Origin: Bog-473 sp964457065 | GTDB lineage: Bacteria > Actinomycetota > Acidimicrobiia > Acidimicrobiales > RAAP-2 | DNA: 64,000 nucleotides | Assembly (NCBI GenBank): GCA_964457065.1 | Contig: CAYWDQ010000005.1 | Span: forward strand, 1 to 64,000 | Reading direction: 5' to 3' | In this document: piece by piece, positions 51,125 to 59,841 of the stretch | Numbering within the stretch: position 1 is the first letter of the stretch | Layout: each line of letters starts with the position of its first letter | Position numbers and translations under genes: made by a program | The notes under the pieces: generated by a model | The model's database searches: none | What the model saw: only the letters and a program-made list of their open reading frames with translations | What the model was told of the DNA's origin: nothing

Positions 51125-51778
51125 TCAGGCCGGCCCGGTGGCCTCCGGCGCCTCCGCCATGCGCAACCTGACTTCCGCCACGGAAGGCGCCGGGTACCCG
51201 AACAGGCCCGGCCGCCAGCCCAAGCCGACCTTCTCGGCGCCCGGGCCGTCCTCGGTCCAGACGTGACAGGTGTTGATCAGGAAGCCGAAACCTCCCTCGC
51301 GCATCGGGTGCTCGCCGTCCCCCTTCTCGACCTCCCAGGCCCCCGAGGAGGTGATGCCCTGCACGACCACGGGCCCCATCGCCCGGGCCAGGAACTCGAG
51401 ATGGCTGCAGCCGTGCTGGCGCCCGAAGCGCTCCTGGACCGCGCTGGTGTAGCCCCGCGCCACCGACAACCCGACCAGATCGTGGAAGCTCGCCTCGATG
51501 GCGGTGCATTCGGCGTGCGGGTAGGTCGTCATGTCGGCCGCCGCGTCCACGATGACCATGTCGGCGCGGCGGACCACCAGGCCCAGCTCCATGAAGTGCA
51601 GGTCGCGCGGCCCGTACGCGCCGTCGGCCCAGGGACGCTGGTCGTGCAGGGTGCCCACCACCGCGAAGTACTCGCCGCGCCGGTACACCTCCATGGAGAT
51701 GGTCCGCCGGTGGACCGGGTCCTCGGCGGACCCGGGGACCGGACGCAGCGCGGCGAGCGTCGGCGGAGGCTCAGGCAC
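51125..51778 (-). CDS. DUF2889-like protein, unknown function
   Basis: A 217-residue protein, no signal or membrane segment. Two strand-rich segments (HRRTISMEVYRRGEYFAVVGTL, LHFMELGLVVRRADMVIVDAAADM) precede HAECTAIEASFHDLVGLSVARGYTSAVQERFGRQHGCSHLEFLARAM. That last block resembles DUF2889 in my recollection (the GCSHL motif and preceding helix). The start is GTG 51778 and overlaps the histidine-phosphatase stop by 8 bases, so it is the last gene of the six-gene minus-strand run from 55668. The family is uncharacterised. The domain name is given at moderate certainty. Confidence 0.6.
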   Translation of the reverse strand: MPEPPPTLAALRPVPGSAEDPVHRRTISMEVYRRGEYFAVVGTLHDQRPWADGAYGPRDLHFMELGLVVRRADMVIVDAAADMTTYPHAECTAIEASFHDLVGLSVARGYTSAVQERFGRQHGCSHLEFLARAMGPVVVQGITSSGAWEVEKGDGEHPMREGGFGFLINTCHVWTEDGPGAEKVGLGWRPGLFGYPAPSVAEVRLRMAEAPEATGPA

Positions 51779-52397
51779 CGGGCGATTGTGGCGCCGCGGC
51801 CCCCCGGGGCGCCAGTCCCACCTCGTTGAAGCCGTGGAGGATGGGCGTGTCCCGGTTCCACCCGATGCGGGTCACCGACGCCGTGCGCAGGTGCAGGCGC
51901 CAGAAGAGGTCGGTGGTCCCGAGGGCCCAGGCCACCGCCGCCTTGATCGGCGTCACGTGGCTCACCACCACCACGTCACCGGCGCGGCGTCGCGCGCCGG
52001 CGCCTGGCGCAGCGAACAGCTCCTCGCAGGCCGCCGAGACCCGCGCGTCCACCTCGGCGAGGGTCTCCCCGCCCTCGGGCCGGAAGTCGCGGTCGCTCTG
52101 CCATCGCTGCCACACCTCGGCGGGGATCCCGTGCAGGGGCCGGCATTCGAACTCGCCGTAGTCGACCTCGACCCAGCGATCGTCGACGGTCACGGGGGGC
52201 CCGAGCGCGAGGATCTCGGCCGTGTCCCGGGCCCGGCTCAGCGGGCTCGTGCGCACCTCGGCCACCGGGTCCACCAACAACGACCTCGCCGCCTCCACCT
52301 GCTGGCGCCCGGCCTGGGTCAGCTGGGCGTCGGTCCGGCCGAGCAGGAGCCCCCGTGCGTTGGCATCCGACTCCCCGTGGCGCACCAGGATCAACAC
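51771..52397 (-). CDS. Histidine phosphatase superfamily (phosphoglycerate-mutase-like) protein
   Basis: A 208-residue phosphatase of the PGAM/acid-phosphatase fold. The phosphoacceptor is in the RHG motif VRHGESDA at residues 5-8. RTSPLSRARDTAEI and WVEVDYGEFE are the expected downstream elements, and the second catalytic His is in VVVVSHVTPIKA. All catalytic positions are intact. The start is GTG 52397. It lies 16 bases after the zinc-ribbon gene, so it is part of the same operon. Substrates in this superfamily range from sugar phosphates to proteins and cannot be deduced here. Confidence 0.9.
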   Translation of the reverse strand: MLILVRHGESDANARGLLLGRTDAQLTQAGRQQVEAARSLLVDPVAEVRTSPLSRARDTAEILALGPPVTVDDRWVEVDYGEFECRPLHGIPAEVWQRWQSDRDFRPEGGETLAEVDARVSAACEELFAAPGAGARRRAGDVVVVSHVTPIKAAVAWALGTTDLFWRLHLRTASVTRIGWNRDTPILHGFNEVGLAPRGAAAPQSPGA

Positions 52398-52413
52398 GGC
52401 GGTGGCACGGGGG

Positions 52414-53133
52414 TCAGGCGGGGACCAGGATGCGTCCGCACTGCTCGCAGGTGGCGGCCTCGCCCGGAGGCAGGGACCGGATCTTCTCGACCTCGACCGA
52501 GGACAGCTCGAGGTGGCACCCGTCGCAGTGGTTCCGCACGAGGCGGGCCGCTCCCGTCCCCTTGAGACGGGTTCGTAGCGTCTCGTAGCGGTCCGACAGC
52601 CCCGTCGGGAGCAGCGCCGCCTCTGTGGCCCGTGACGTCTCGGCCGCCGCCAGCTCGGCCCTGATGTCGTCCTGGTCGTGGGCCACTTGCGCGCGGAGCT
52701 CCTCGGCCCGCGCCTCGAGCGGCGCCATCCGTTCCCGCAGCACGGCCAGCTCGGCGTCGACCCCGTCTTGCTCCAGCATCGCCACCAGCTCGAGGTCCTC
52801 GAGCTCGGCGCGGCGCTCCGTCAGGTGTCGCACCTCGTCGTTCATCGCCTGGAGGTCGCGTCCGGACGAGCTGGTGGATGCGTACATGCGCTGCTCCATG
52901 GCGCCACGGCGGCCGCTGATGCCTGCGATCTGTTCCTCGAGGTCCTTCTGGGTGGCCGCCAGCGCGGCGCGCCGCGCCGCGACCTCGGCCCGCTCGCGGT
53001 CGAGCCCGGCCAGCTCCGCCTCCACCGCGGCGAGGCCCGACGTCTCGGCCAGCGCGTCGTGCCGATGCTGAAGCTGGGTGATGGACGTGTCGAGGTCCTG
53101 CACGGTGAGCAGGCGGGCCAGCGCGTCGGTCAC
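52414..53133 (-). CDS. Coiled-coil protein with C4 zinc-ribbon (CT398/Rv2229c-like)
   Basis: A 239-residue protein. An antiparallel coiled coil (about residues 10-165, heptads rich in Ala, Leu, Glu and Arg) ends in a C4 zinc ribbon: CDGCHLELSS and CEQCGRIL. The architecture matches a conserved bacterial family (CT398-like; mycobacterial Rv2229c), of unclear role, possibly in secretion or nucleic-acid contact. The start is GTG 53133, in GTGA overlap with the Nudix stop. The gene lies between the Nudix gene and the histidine phosphatase, a common actinobacterial neighbourhood. Confidence 0.85.
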   Translation of the reverse strand: MTDALARLLTVQDLDTSITQLQHRHDALAETSGLAAVEAELAGLDRERAEVAARRAALAATQKDLEEQIAGISGRRGAMEQRMYASTSSSGRDLQAMNDEVRHLTERRAELEDLELVAMLEQDGVDAELAVLRERMAPLEARAEELRAQVAHDQDDIRAELAAAETSRATEAALLPTGLSDRYETLRTRLKGTGAARLVRNHCDGCHLELSSVEVEKIRSLPPGEAATCEQCGRILVPA

Positions 53134-53687
53134 GAGAGGCCCTCGTAGGCGGCCCGTGCGATGGGCAGCGCGTCGGAGAGCCCGGCGTCGGCCAGAGCGG
53201 TGGCCTCGTCCCAGCTGCACCAGCGCGCGTCGGGGCTCTCCCCCGGCGGGGGGTGCGGGTCGTCGTCCGCGCCGAGCAACAGGTAGCGCAGGTCGAGGTG
53301 GGTGTGGCCGAAGGCCGCGTCGTGGACGTCGAGGTGGACGAGGAGGGGGCCGGCGGCGGGATGCTCCACGGCGAGGCCGAGCTCCTCGGTGGCCTCACGG
53401 CGGGCGGCGGCGGCCGGGGACTCGCCGGCGTCGATGTGCCCACCGGGCTGCATCCAGATGCCCAGGCGCTTGTGGCGGTGCAGCACGGTGCCACGCCGCC
53501 CGACCACGAGGCCCGACGCGGTGACGTGGACGGGACCGGCGTGCTCGTCGCACGGTGCCCTCAGCCGGCCCAGCTCGGACAGGAAGCGCTCGCGCGCCTC
53601 CACCTCACGCGACGATGCGGGCTCATGGCCCTCGACCAGTCCCCGCAGCTCCTCCGTGGAGGCGCCCCTCGTCGGACTCCCCATCAT
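53130..53687 (-). CDS. Nudix hydrolase
   Basis: A 185-residue Nudix protein. The Nudix box is complete: GHIDAGESPAAAARREATEELGL, with Gly, the REATEE core and Gly. About 50 residues of N-terminal helical sequence and 60 C-terminal residues flank it. The enzyme would hydrolyse a nucleoside-diphosphate-linked compound (oxidised NTPs, NADH, NDP-sugars). ATG 53687 is preferred: AGGGA lies 5 bases upstream and it falls 9 bases after the PhzF stop. It is coupled to the zinc-ribbon gene in a GTGA overlap. The specificity is unknown. Confidence 0.87.
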   Translation of the reverse strand: MMGSPTRGASTEELRGLVEGHEPASSREVEARERFLSELGRLRAPCDEHAGPVHVTASGLVVGRRGTVLHRHKRLGIWMQPGGHIDAGESPAAAARREATEELGLAVEHPAAGPLLVHLDVHDAAFGHTHLDLRYLLLGADDDPHPPPGESPDARWCSWDEATALADAGLSDALPIARAAYEGLS

Positions 53688-53695
53688 GCGAATCC

Positions 53696-54493
53696 CTAGC
53701 ACAGGTGGCCGGTCAGCACCGTGGTGGCATGGCCGGCGATCGTCACCCGCTCACCCCGGGGACGCACGTACAGGACGGCGCCACGCGGGGAGAGCTGGCG
53801 GGCCACCAGAGAGTCGCGCCCCAGTTCGGCGGCCCAGTACGGCCCGGCGACGCACTGGGCCGATCCGGTGGCCGGGTCCTCGTCGATCCCGACGTTGGGG
53901 GCGAAGACCCGCAGCACGTAGTCGGCGTCCCACCCCGGTTGCGCCGGGGCGGTCAGCAGGAGGGCCTTGGCCCCGGTCGCCGCGATGGCGGCCAGGTCGG
54001 GCGCGTAGGCACGCACGGCCTCGGCCGAGGAGAGGGCGACGAAGGTGAAGAAGGAGGTGTGCCCGACGGCGACCACCGCGCCGGGCCACTGCTCCTCCAG
54101 GGAGCCGGGCAGCGGGCCGGGCGTCACCGGGTCGGCCGGGAAGTCGAGCTCGATGCGGTCGCCCGCGAACGCGGCCCGCAGCGGGCCGCTGCGCGTGTGG
54201 AAGGTCAGCGGCACCGCGCCGTCGACGGTGCCGCCCTCGCGCAGCGCGTGGGCCGCGGCGAGCGTGGCGTGGCCGCACAGGTCGATCTCGGTGGCCGGCG
54301 AGAACCAGCGCAGCCCGAACGTGGCCGCGTCCTCGCCGGGCACCAGATAGGCCGTCTCGGCGATCCCCAGCTCGAAGGCGATCGACTGCATGCGCGCGTC
54401 GTCGAGCGGCCGCTCCAGCAGGCAGACGGCGGCGGGGTTCCCGCCGAAGGCGACGTCGCTGAAGGCGTCGACCCAGGTGATCGGGATGCTCAT
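53696..54493 (-). CDS. PhzF-family isomerase/epimerase
   Basis: A 265-residue protein of the PhzF/DapF fold. VDAFSDVAFGGNPAAVC at the N-terminus carries the family Gly-Asn-Pro-Ala motif. Further motifs are GIAETAYLVPG (with the conserved Glu), FGLRWFSPATEIDLCGHATLAAAHAL and RVFAPNVGIDEDPATGSAQC. Members isomerise small-molecule intermediates, as PhzF does in phenazine synthesis, but most are metabolic housekeepers. The start ATG 54493 overlaps the aminotransferase stop (ATGA); longer upstream reading is shadow. Substrate unknown. Co-translation with the aminotransferase suggests amino-acid-related metabolism. Confidence 0.9.
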   Translation of the reverse strand: MSIPITWVDAFSDVAFGGNPAAVCLLERPLDDARMQSIAFELGIAETAYLVPGEDAATFGLRWFSPATEIDLCGHATLAAAHALREGGTVDGAVPLTFHTRSGPLRAAFAGDRIELDFPADPVTPGPLPGSLEEQWPGAVVAVGHTSFFTFVALSSAEAVRAYAPDLAAIAATGAKALLLTAPAQPGWDADYVLRVFAPNVGIDEDPATGSAQCVAGPYWAAELGRDSLVARQLSPRGAVLYVRPRGERVTIAGHATTVLTGHLC

Positions 54494-55668
54494 GGTCCCC
54501 ACGATGCTAAGCGGGCCAGCGCGTCGCGCAGCACGCGGTCGCGCTTGCAGAAGGCCCAGCGCACCAACGTCCGGCCGGCGTCGGCATCGGCGGGGTCGTA
54601 GAAGACCGAGCTCGGGATGGCAACGACGCCGCAGCGCTCGGGCAGGCCCAGGCAGAACTCCCGGGCGCTGCGACCCGGTGCCAGCCCGGCGATGTCGGTG
54701 GTGGCGAAATAGGTGGCCGCGGGTCGGTACACCTCGTGGCCCAGCGCCTCGAGGCCGTCGCAGAGCAGGTCGCGCTTGCCCGCCAGCTCGGTGGCGAGGA
54801 CGCCCAGCGCGGCGGGCGGGAACCCGAGGCCGTGGGCGATGGCGAGCTGGAAGGGGGCCGGGCTCGTGTAGGTCAAGAACTGCTTGGCCGCCCGCACCGC
54901 GCTGACCAGCGGCGCGGCGGCGCACACCCACCCCACCTTCCACCCGGTGAAGGAGAATGTCTTGCCCCCCGAGGAGATGGTCAGCGTGCGGTCGCGCATG
55001 CCCGGCAGCGTGGCCAGCGGGACGTGCGTCCCGTCGAAGACCAGGTGCTCGTAGACCTCGTCGGTCACCGCCAGGAGGTCGTGGGCGGTGCAGAGCGCGG
55101 CGACCTGCCCCAGCTCGTCGCGCGTGAACACCTTGCCGGTGGGGTTGTGGGGCGAGTTGAGCAACACGAGCTTCACGCGCGGTGCGGCGGCGGCCGCGGC
55201 GAGCTCGTCGGGGTCGAAGGACCAGTCCGGGGCGCGGAGGCGGACCAGCCGGGGCACCGCGCCCGCCATGGACGCGCAGGCGGCGTAGGAGTCGTAGGAG
55301 GGCTCGAACATGACGATCTCGTCCCCGGGCTCGCACAGCGCCAGCAGGGTGGCGGCGATCGCCTCGGTGGCGCCGACGGTCACGAGCACGTCGGTGTCGG
55401 GATCGAGCTCGATGCCGTACCAGGCGCGCTGGTGGTCGGCCACGGCCCGGCGGAGCTCGGGGATCCCCGCGCTCGGGGGGTACTGGTTGCGCCCCTCCCG
55501 GATGGCGGCGACCGCGATCTCGCGCAGCTCGTCGGGTCCGTCGGTGTCGGGGAACCCCTGGCCGAGGTTGACCGAACCGGTGGCGACGGCCAACTCCGAC
55601 ATGGTGGCGAAGATCGTCGTGGTGAACGGCTGGAGGCGGCGGGCCAGATACGAGTCCCCCGTTGCCAC
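54490..55668 (-). CDS. PLP-dependent class I/II aminotransferase
   Basis: A 392-residue fold-type I aminotransferase. The PLP Lys is in the SSGGKTFSFTGWKVGW motif (about residue 233); the Asn and Tyr of the coenzyme site are in LNSPHNPTGKVF and VTDEVYEHLVF; and the carboxylate Arg is in the C-terminal RWAFCKRD. The GQGFPDTDGPDELREIA start resembles N-succinyldiaminopimelate aminotransferase (DapC, Rv0858c-type) and kynurenine-type transaminases. DapC is a reasonable guess for an actinobacterium but not certain. ATG 55668 is the first gene of the minus-strand run; it is divergent from the endonuclease-like gene by 51 bases. Confidence 0.87.
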   Translation of the reverse strand: MATGDSYLARRLQPFTTTIFATMSELAVATGSVNLGQGFPDTDGPDELREIAVAAIREGRNQYPPSAGIPELRRAVADHQRAWYGIELDPDTDVLVTVGATEAIAATLLALCEPGDEIVMFEPSYDSYAACASMAGAVPRLVRLRAPDWSFDPDELAAAAAAPRVKLVLLNSPHNPTGKVFTRDELGQVAALCTAHDLLAVTDEVYEHLVFDGTHVPLATLPGMRDRTLTISSGGKTFSFTGWKVGWVCAAAPLVSAVRAAKQFLTYTSPAPFQLAIAHGLGFPPAALGVLATELAGKRDLLCDGLEALGHEVYRPAATYFATTDIAGLAPGRSAREFCLGLPERCGVVAIPSSVFYDPADADAGRTLVRWAFCKRDRVLRDALARLASWGP

Positions 55669-55719
55669 CGCGACGATCGTACCTGCGGCGACCTGTGGCG
55701 CCTATCGTCTGGGCGGACC

Positions 55720-56577
55720 GTGCTCAGCATCGCCAACTACAACATGCACTGCGGGATGGACGGGTGGGGCAGGCCCTACGACTACGTCCGCGCCATCACC
55801 TCCCTGGACGCCGACGTGATCGTGCTCGAGGAGGCGTGGACGACGGAGGGGGACGCCGGCGGTGGCCAGTCCGCGCGGGCGGCCGACGCGCTGGGCTACC
55901 AGGTCGTCGCCCACACGCTGGGCAGGGGGCGGCGCATCCGACCCCAGCCCGACGCCGCGGCCGACACCTGGCGGGCACGCCCGCTCTGGAGCGACCGCAC
56001 CAAGGCGCTCTACCTGGACGGCGAGCGTCCGCTGCCCGAGAGGGTGGGGGCGCTGCCGCGCTTCGTGGAGGCGGAGCCAGGCGCCTTCGGGATCGCCGTC
56101 CTGGTGCGTCCGGACCTCCCGGTGGAGTCGACGCGGGTGGTGCACATGCGCATGCTGCGGGCCGATCGCGTGCGCCGGGCCGCGCTGGTCGTCGACCTCA
56201 CCGTGGAGGGGAGGCCGATCTCGGTGGTGGGCACCCACATGTCACACCTCCTCTTCGGCTCGCACCGCAACTGGGCCGAGCTGCGACGTCAGCTCGAGTC
56301 CGAGGCCCGGCCCGACGCGGTGCTGGCCGGGGACATGAACGCCTGGGGCCCGCTGGTCCGCGTCTTCATGCCGGGTTGGCGGCCGGCGGTGACCGGCCGC
56401 ACCTGGCCCAGCTGGCGGCCCCACAGCCAGATCGACCACATCCTCGTGCGCGGCGCGCTGCGGCCCGTCTCGGGCGCGGTACTGCCCGACGCCGGGTCGG
56501 ACCACCGGCCGGTGCGGGCGGAGCTGGAGGTGGGCGACCCGCCCGACGACCCCGGCGCGGCAACCGGGCGGGGGTGA
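55720..56577 (+). CDS. Endonuclease/exonuclease/phosphatase-fold protein
   Basis: A 285-residue metal-dependent phosphodiesterase-fold protein. Active-site motifs are in order: IANYNMHCGMDGW, VIVLEEAW, SVVGTHMSH, AGDMNAWG, SQIDHILVRG and GSDHRPVRAEL. These give Asn, Glu, His, Asp/Asn and the Asp-His pair typical of the family. Substrates vary from DNA to phospholipids and phosphosugars. There is no signal peptide. The start is GTG 55720, without a ribosome-binding site; TATCGT at 55703-55708 could be a -10 box for a very short leader. A large hairpin follows the stop. Confidence 0.85.
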   Translation: MLSIANYNMHCGMDGWGRPYDYVRAITSLDADVIVLEEAWTTEGDAGGGQSARAADALGYQVVAHTLGRGRRIRPQPDAAADTWRARPLWSDRTKALYLDGERPLPERVGALPRFVEAEPGAFGIAVLVRPDLPVESTRVVHMRMLRADRVRRAALVVDLTVEGRPISVVGTHMSHLLFGSHRNWAELRRQLESEARPDAVLAGDMNAWGPLVRVFMPGWRPAVTGRTWPSWRPHSQIDHILVRGALRPVSGAVLPDAGSDHRPVRAELEVGDPPDDPGAATGRG

Positions 56578-56589
56578 TCGGACGCCGAA

Positions 56590-56638
56590 CGGCCCGGCCG
56601 ACAACGGCGGCACGCCGATCAACGGCCGGACCGGGCCG
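56590..56638. terminator. Nested hairpin between convergent genes, candidate bidirectional terminator
   Basis: CGGCCCGG (56590-56597) pairs with CCGGGCCG (56631-56638). Three further pairs continue inward past one bulge, and an inner stem (CGGCG/CGCCG, loop GCA) closes it. It lies between the convergent endonuclease-like and SulP genes. No U-tract follows, so termination would need help. Confidence 0.55.
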
Positions 56639-56652
56639 CAGGGAACGGCGGC

Positions 56653-58341
56653 TCAGGCCGGTGGCGGTGGCCCGGCGAGCGCCGTGACCGCCTCGTTCAC
56701 GCTCGTGTAGAAGTGGTCCTCGCCGATGCGCGCCGCCAGGCCCGAACGGCGCAAGCTGTCGTGGAGGTGCACTCCGGCCCGCGCGATCCCGAAGGCGATG
56801 CCGTCACGCTCGAAGAGGTCGAGCACCTGCCGCATGGCGGCCGTCCCCGTGAAGTCGATGTCCGACATGCCGATGGTGTCGAGGACGAACACCCGTACCG
56901 GTCCGGGGGCGTGCGCCAACGCGTCCGACACCTCGTCGCGGAAGCGCATGGCATTGGCGTACCAGATCGGAGTGGCGAAGAGCGCGACAAGGATGCCGGG
57001 CTCCTGCTCCGCGCTCGGATCGAGCGCCCAGCGCTGCCAGCTGGTGGTACCGGGCAGGCGCCCCAGCACGTGCAACTGCGGGCGCGAGCTCAGACGGATG
57101 CGGTCGAGGATGGCGAGGCCGACGGCGACCGCGATCCCCTGCTCCACGCCCACGAGCGCGACGGCGAGCAGCGTCACCGCGGCGAGGGCGAACTCGAACA
57201 CGTTGAAGCGGGCGATGGCGATCAGGTCCCGCAGGCGGAACAGCCGCACCGCGACGAAGATGAGGATGGCGGCCAGCGTCGCCAACGGCACGTCCCTGAG
57301 CACATTCGCGAAGGGGATGATGATGACGACGACCGCGGCCGCCCCGAGCGCGCCCGCCTGGGTCCGGCCGCCGGCCGTGGCCACGGCGCCCGTGCGCGGA
57401 GGGCTGGCGTCGACCGGGAAGGACCCCACGAGGCCGGCCAACACGCTGCCGGCGCCCACCCCGAGGAAGTCCCGCCCCGCGTCGACGTCGTAGCCACCCT
57501 GCTCGGCAAAGCCGCGCGTGGTGGCCGCGGTCTGGGTCACGACCACCAACGCCACCACGCCGGCGAGCGGCGCCAGGCTCCCCAGGGTCGACCACGACAG
57601 GCCGGTCAGCCCGAGATGGGGCACTCCGGTCTTGACCGTCCCCAGCACGGCGACACCATGGGCCTGGAGGTCGAGAGCGCCGACAAGCGCCGTCGAGCCG
57701 ACCAGTCCGATCAGCGCGCCCGGGATCCGGCGGTCGACGCGCGCGCTGACGAACATGATGGCCAGGACGCCGACGCCGAGGGCGAGCGACCATCCGTTCA
57801 CCTCGTTGAGATGGGTCAGCACGTACCCCACGCGGTGCTGATTGGTGCCTCCCGTCGGGGGCAGGCCGAGGAGATCGGGCAGCTGGTGGGCGATGATGAT
57901 GATGGCCACGCCGGACAGGAAGCCGATGTCGATGGGGGTCGAGAGGAACTCGGCGATCCACCCGAGGCGCAGGATGCTGACGAGCATCACGATGAGCCCG
58001 ACCATCACCGCCAGGATCGCCACCAGGTCGATGTAGTGGGCAGAGCCGGTGAGGGCGAGAGCGGACACCCCGGCTGCGAACAGCGGGGCGATCGTCGAGT
58101 CGGCCCCCACGGACATCTGGGGGTTGGAGCCCAGGAGGGCGAAGAGCACCGTCCCGGCCACGAAGGCGTAGAAGCCGGTGATGGGCGGCATACCGGCCAG
58201 CCGGGAGGTCGCCAGCTGCTCGGGCACGGCGATGACGAGGAGCGTGAGGCCGGCCACCAGGTCCGCCGAGGCCCAGGAACGCTGGTAGCCGTGCAGCGAG
58301 ATCAGGACCGGTGGTCGTGGCACCGCGACATCATCGCCCAC
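56653..58341 (-). CDS. SulP-family anion transporter with STAS domain
   Basis: A 562-residue secondary transporter. Eleven or twelve membrane segments occupy about residues 25-425, starting with ADLVAGLTLLVIAVPEQLATSRLAG, the SulP signature region, and including LGSNPQMSVGADSTIAPLF. A C-terminal STAS domain (about 440-550) has VFVLDTIGMSDIDFTGTAAMRQVLDLF. SulP proteins carry sulfate, bicarbonate or other anions, generally with Na+ or H+. GTG 58341 is the most upstream plausible start; GTG 58323 is also possible, and neither has a clear ribosome-binding site. The long upstream reading is a shadow of the facing gene. Confidence 0.87.
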   Translation of the reverse strand: MGDDVAVPRPPVLISLHGYQRSWASADLVAGLTLLVIAVPEQLATSRLAGMPPITGFYAFVAGTVLFALLGSNPQMSVGADSTIAPLFAAGVSALALTGSAHYIDLVAILAVMVGLIVMLVSILRLGWIAEFLSTPIDIGFLSGVAIIIIAHQLPDLLGLPPTGGTNQHRVGYVLTHLNEVNGWSLALGVGVLAIMFVSARVDRRIPGALIGLVGSTALVGALDLQAHGVAVLGTVKTGVPHLGLTGLSWSTLGSLAPLAGVVALVVVTQTAATTRGFAEQGGYDVDAGRDFLGVGAGSVLAGLVGSFPVDASPPRTGAVATAGGRTQAGALGAAAVVVIIIPFANVLRDVPLATLAAILIFVAVRLFRLRDLIAIARFNVFEFALAAVTLLAVALVGVEQGIAVAVGLAILDRIRLSSRPQLHVLGRLPGTTSWQRWALDPSAEQEPGILVALFATPIWYANAMRFRDEVSDALAHAPGPVRVFVLDTIGMSDIDFTGTAAMRQVLDLFERDGIAFGIARAGVHLHDSLRRSGLAARIGEDHFYTSVNEAVTALAGPPPPA

Positions 58342-58446
58342 CGGCGCGGTTCGCCAGATTGACCCAATTGAATAGTCTCGGGTCGGGAGTCGAGACGCCG
58401 TGGCGGCCGGCGTCCCCGTCCCACCCGTTTGAAGGAGGCCCCAGCG

Positions 58447-59841
58447 ATGAGCGACTACCCCTACGCCGACCGTTTCAGCATCCACCGCACGCTGCCCGAG
58501 GAGGGCACGAGCCGAGAGGACGTCCTGGCGGAGCTCCACGCCATGGCGACCGAGGAGGACTCGTTCTGGGAGACCGGCAAGTGCTCGGGGACCATGTACT
58601 GCGGCGACCACGACCACTACCGGTTCATGAACGAGGCCTTCGGCCTCTTCGCCCACGTCAACGTCCTGCAGCGCGACATGTGCCCCAGCGCCACCAAGTT
58701 CGAGGCGGAGATCATCGCCATGACGCTCGGCCTGCATTCCGGCGACATTGCGGTGGCCGCCGGTGACGACCCGTGCGGGCTGGTGACCACGGGCGGGACG
58801 GGCAGTATCCTGCACGCGATCCTGGCCTACCGCGAGCACGCGGCCTCCGAGCGCGGCGTCACCCGCCCCAACATGATCAAGCCCGAGACGGCCCATCCCG
58901 CGTTCGACAAGGCGTGCCATCTCTTCGGCGTGGAACTGCGGCGGGCGCCGGTCGACCCCACCACCACCCAGGTCGACGTGGACTGGGTGCGCGACCACAT
59001 CGACGGCCAGACGGTCGCCCTCATCGGTTCTGCGTGCAACTACGGCTACGGCACGGTCGACCCCATCGCCGATCTGTCGGACCTCGCGCTCGAGCACGGT
59101 GTCGGGCTGCACGTCGATGGCTGCCTCGGCGGCTTCATCCTCCCCTTCGGCCGGGAGCTGGGCTACGACATCCCGGCCTTCGACTACTCGGTGCCGGGTG
59201 TCACCTCCATCTCGGCCGACACCCACAAGTACGGGTATGCCTTCAAGGGTTCCTCCGTCGTCAGCTTCCGCTCCAGAGCGCTGCGCAACGCGCAGTACTT
59301 CTACCTGACCGACTGGAGCGGCGGGAAGTACACCTCGCCCGGCATGGAGGGCTCGCGCTCGGGCGGCCTCATCGCCGCCACCTGGGCCTCCATGGTGCAG
59401 CTCGGCCACGCCGGGTACCTCGGCTACGCACGGCAGATCTTCGAGACGTCGTTCGCCATGCAGGCGGCGGTCACGTCACACCCAGAGCTGCGCCTCGTCG
59501 GGCGCCCCACCTTCCTCTTCTCCTTCACCTCCGACGAGTTCGACATCTACCACGTGAACGACTTCATGCGGACGAGAGGGTGGCGCTTCAACGGCCAGCA
59601 GTACCCCAACGCGCTCCACATGGCGGTGACCAGGCCGCAGACCCAGCCCCAGGTGGTGGAAGAGTTCACGACCGACCTCGCGGATGCCGTGGCCTACGCA
59701 AAGGCGCACGCCGACGAGGTACCGAAGAGCGGGGCCATCTACGGCGGCGTGGCCGGCGGCATGAACGAGGAGGCGGACGAGTTCATCCGCGCCGTCATGG
59801 CCGACATGCTCGACGGGCAGTCGTCCATCCCGGCCAAGTGA
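58447..59841 (+). CDS. PLP-dependent decarboxylase/lyase, sphingosine-1-phosphate-lyase-like
   Basis: A 464-residue group II PLP enzyme. The PLP-binding Lys261 is in ISADTHKYGYAFKGSSVVSFR, which matches the sphingosine-1-phosphate lyase and glutamate-decarboxylase superfamily. Asp224 in LHVDGCLGGF contacts the pyridine nitrogen and GGTGSILHAI is the substrate-phosphate region. The DTHKYG form favours S1P-lyase-like enzymes over ordinary GadB. These cleave phosphorylated sphingoid bases or decarboxylate amino acids. ATG 58447 has GAAGGAGG upstream at good spacing. Its stop overlaps the following mycothiol-type gene in GTGA, so they are co-translated. Substrate is unproven. Confidence 0.85.
   Translation: MSDYPYADRFSIHRTLPEEGTSREDVLAELHAMATEEDSFWETGKCSGTMYCGDHDHYRFMNEAFGLFAHVNVLQRDMCPSATKFEAEIIAMTLGLHSGDIAVAAGDDPCGLVTTGGTGSILHAILAYREHAASERGVTRPNMIKPETAHPAFDKACHLFGVELRRAPVDPTTTQVDVDWVRDHIDGQTVALIGSACNYGYGTVDPIADLSDLALEHGVGLHVDGCLGGFILPFGRELGYDIPAFDYSVPGVTSISADTHKYGYAFKGSSVVSFRSRALRNAQYFYLTDWSGGKYTSPGMEGSRSGGLIAATWASMVQLGHAGYLGYARQIFETSFAMQAAVTSHPELRLVGRPTFLFSFTSDEFDIYHVNDFMRTRGWRFNGQQYPNALHMAVTRPQTQPQVVEEFTTDLADAVAYAKAHADEVPKSGAIYGGVAGGMNEEADEFIRAVMADMLDGQSSIPAK

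Noticed and set aside
56653..59409. Long N-terminal extension of the SulP transporter
   Set aside because: It is antisense to the PLP enzyme gene; the transporter fold starts at about 58341.
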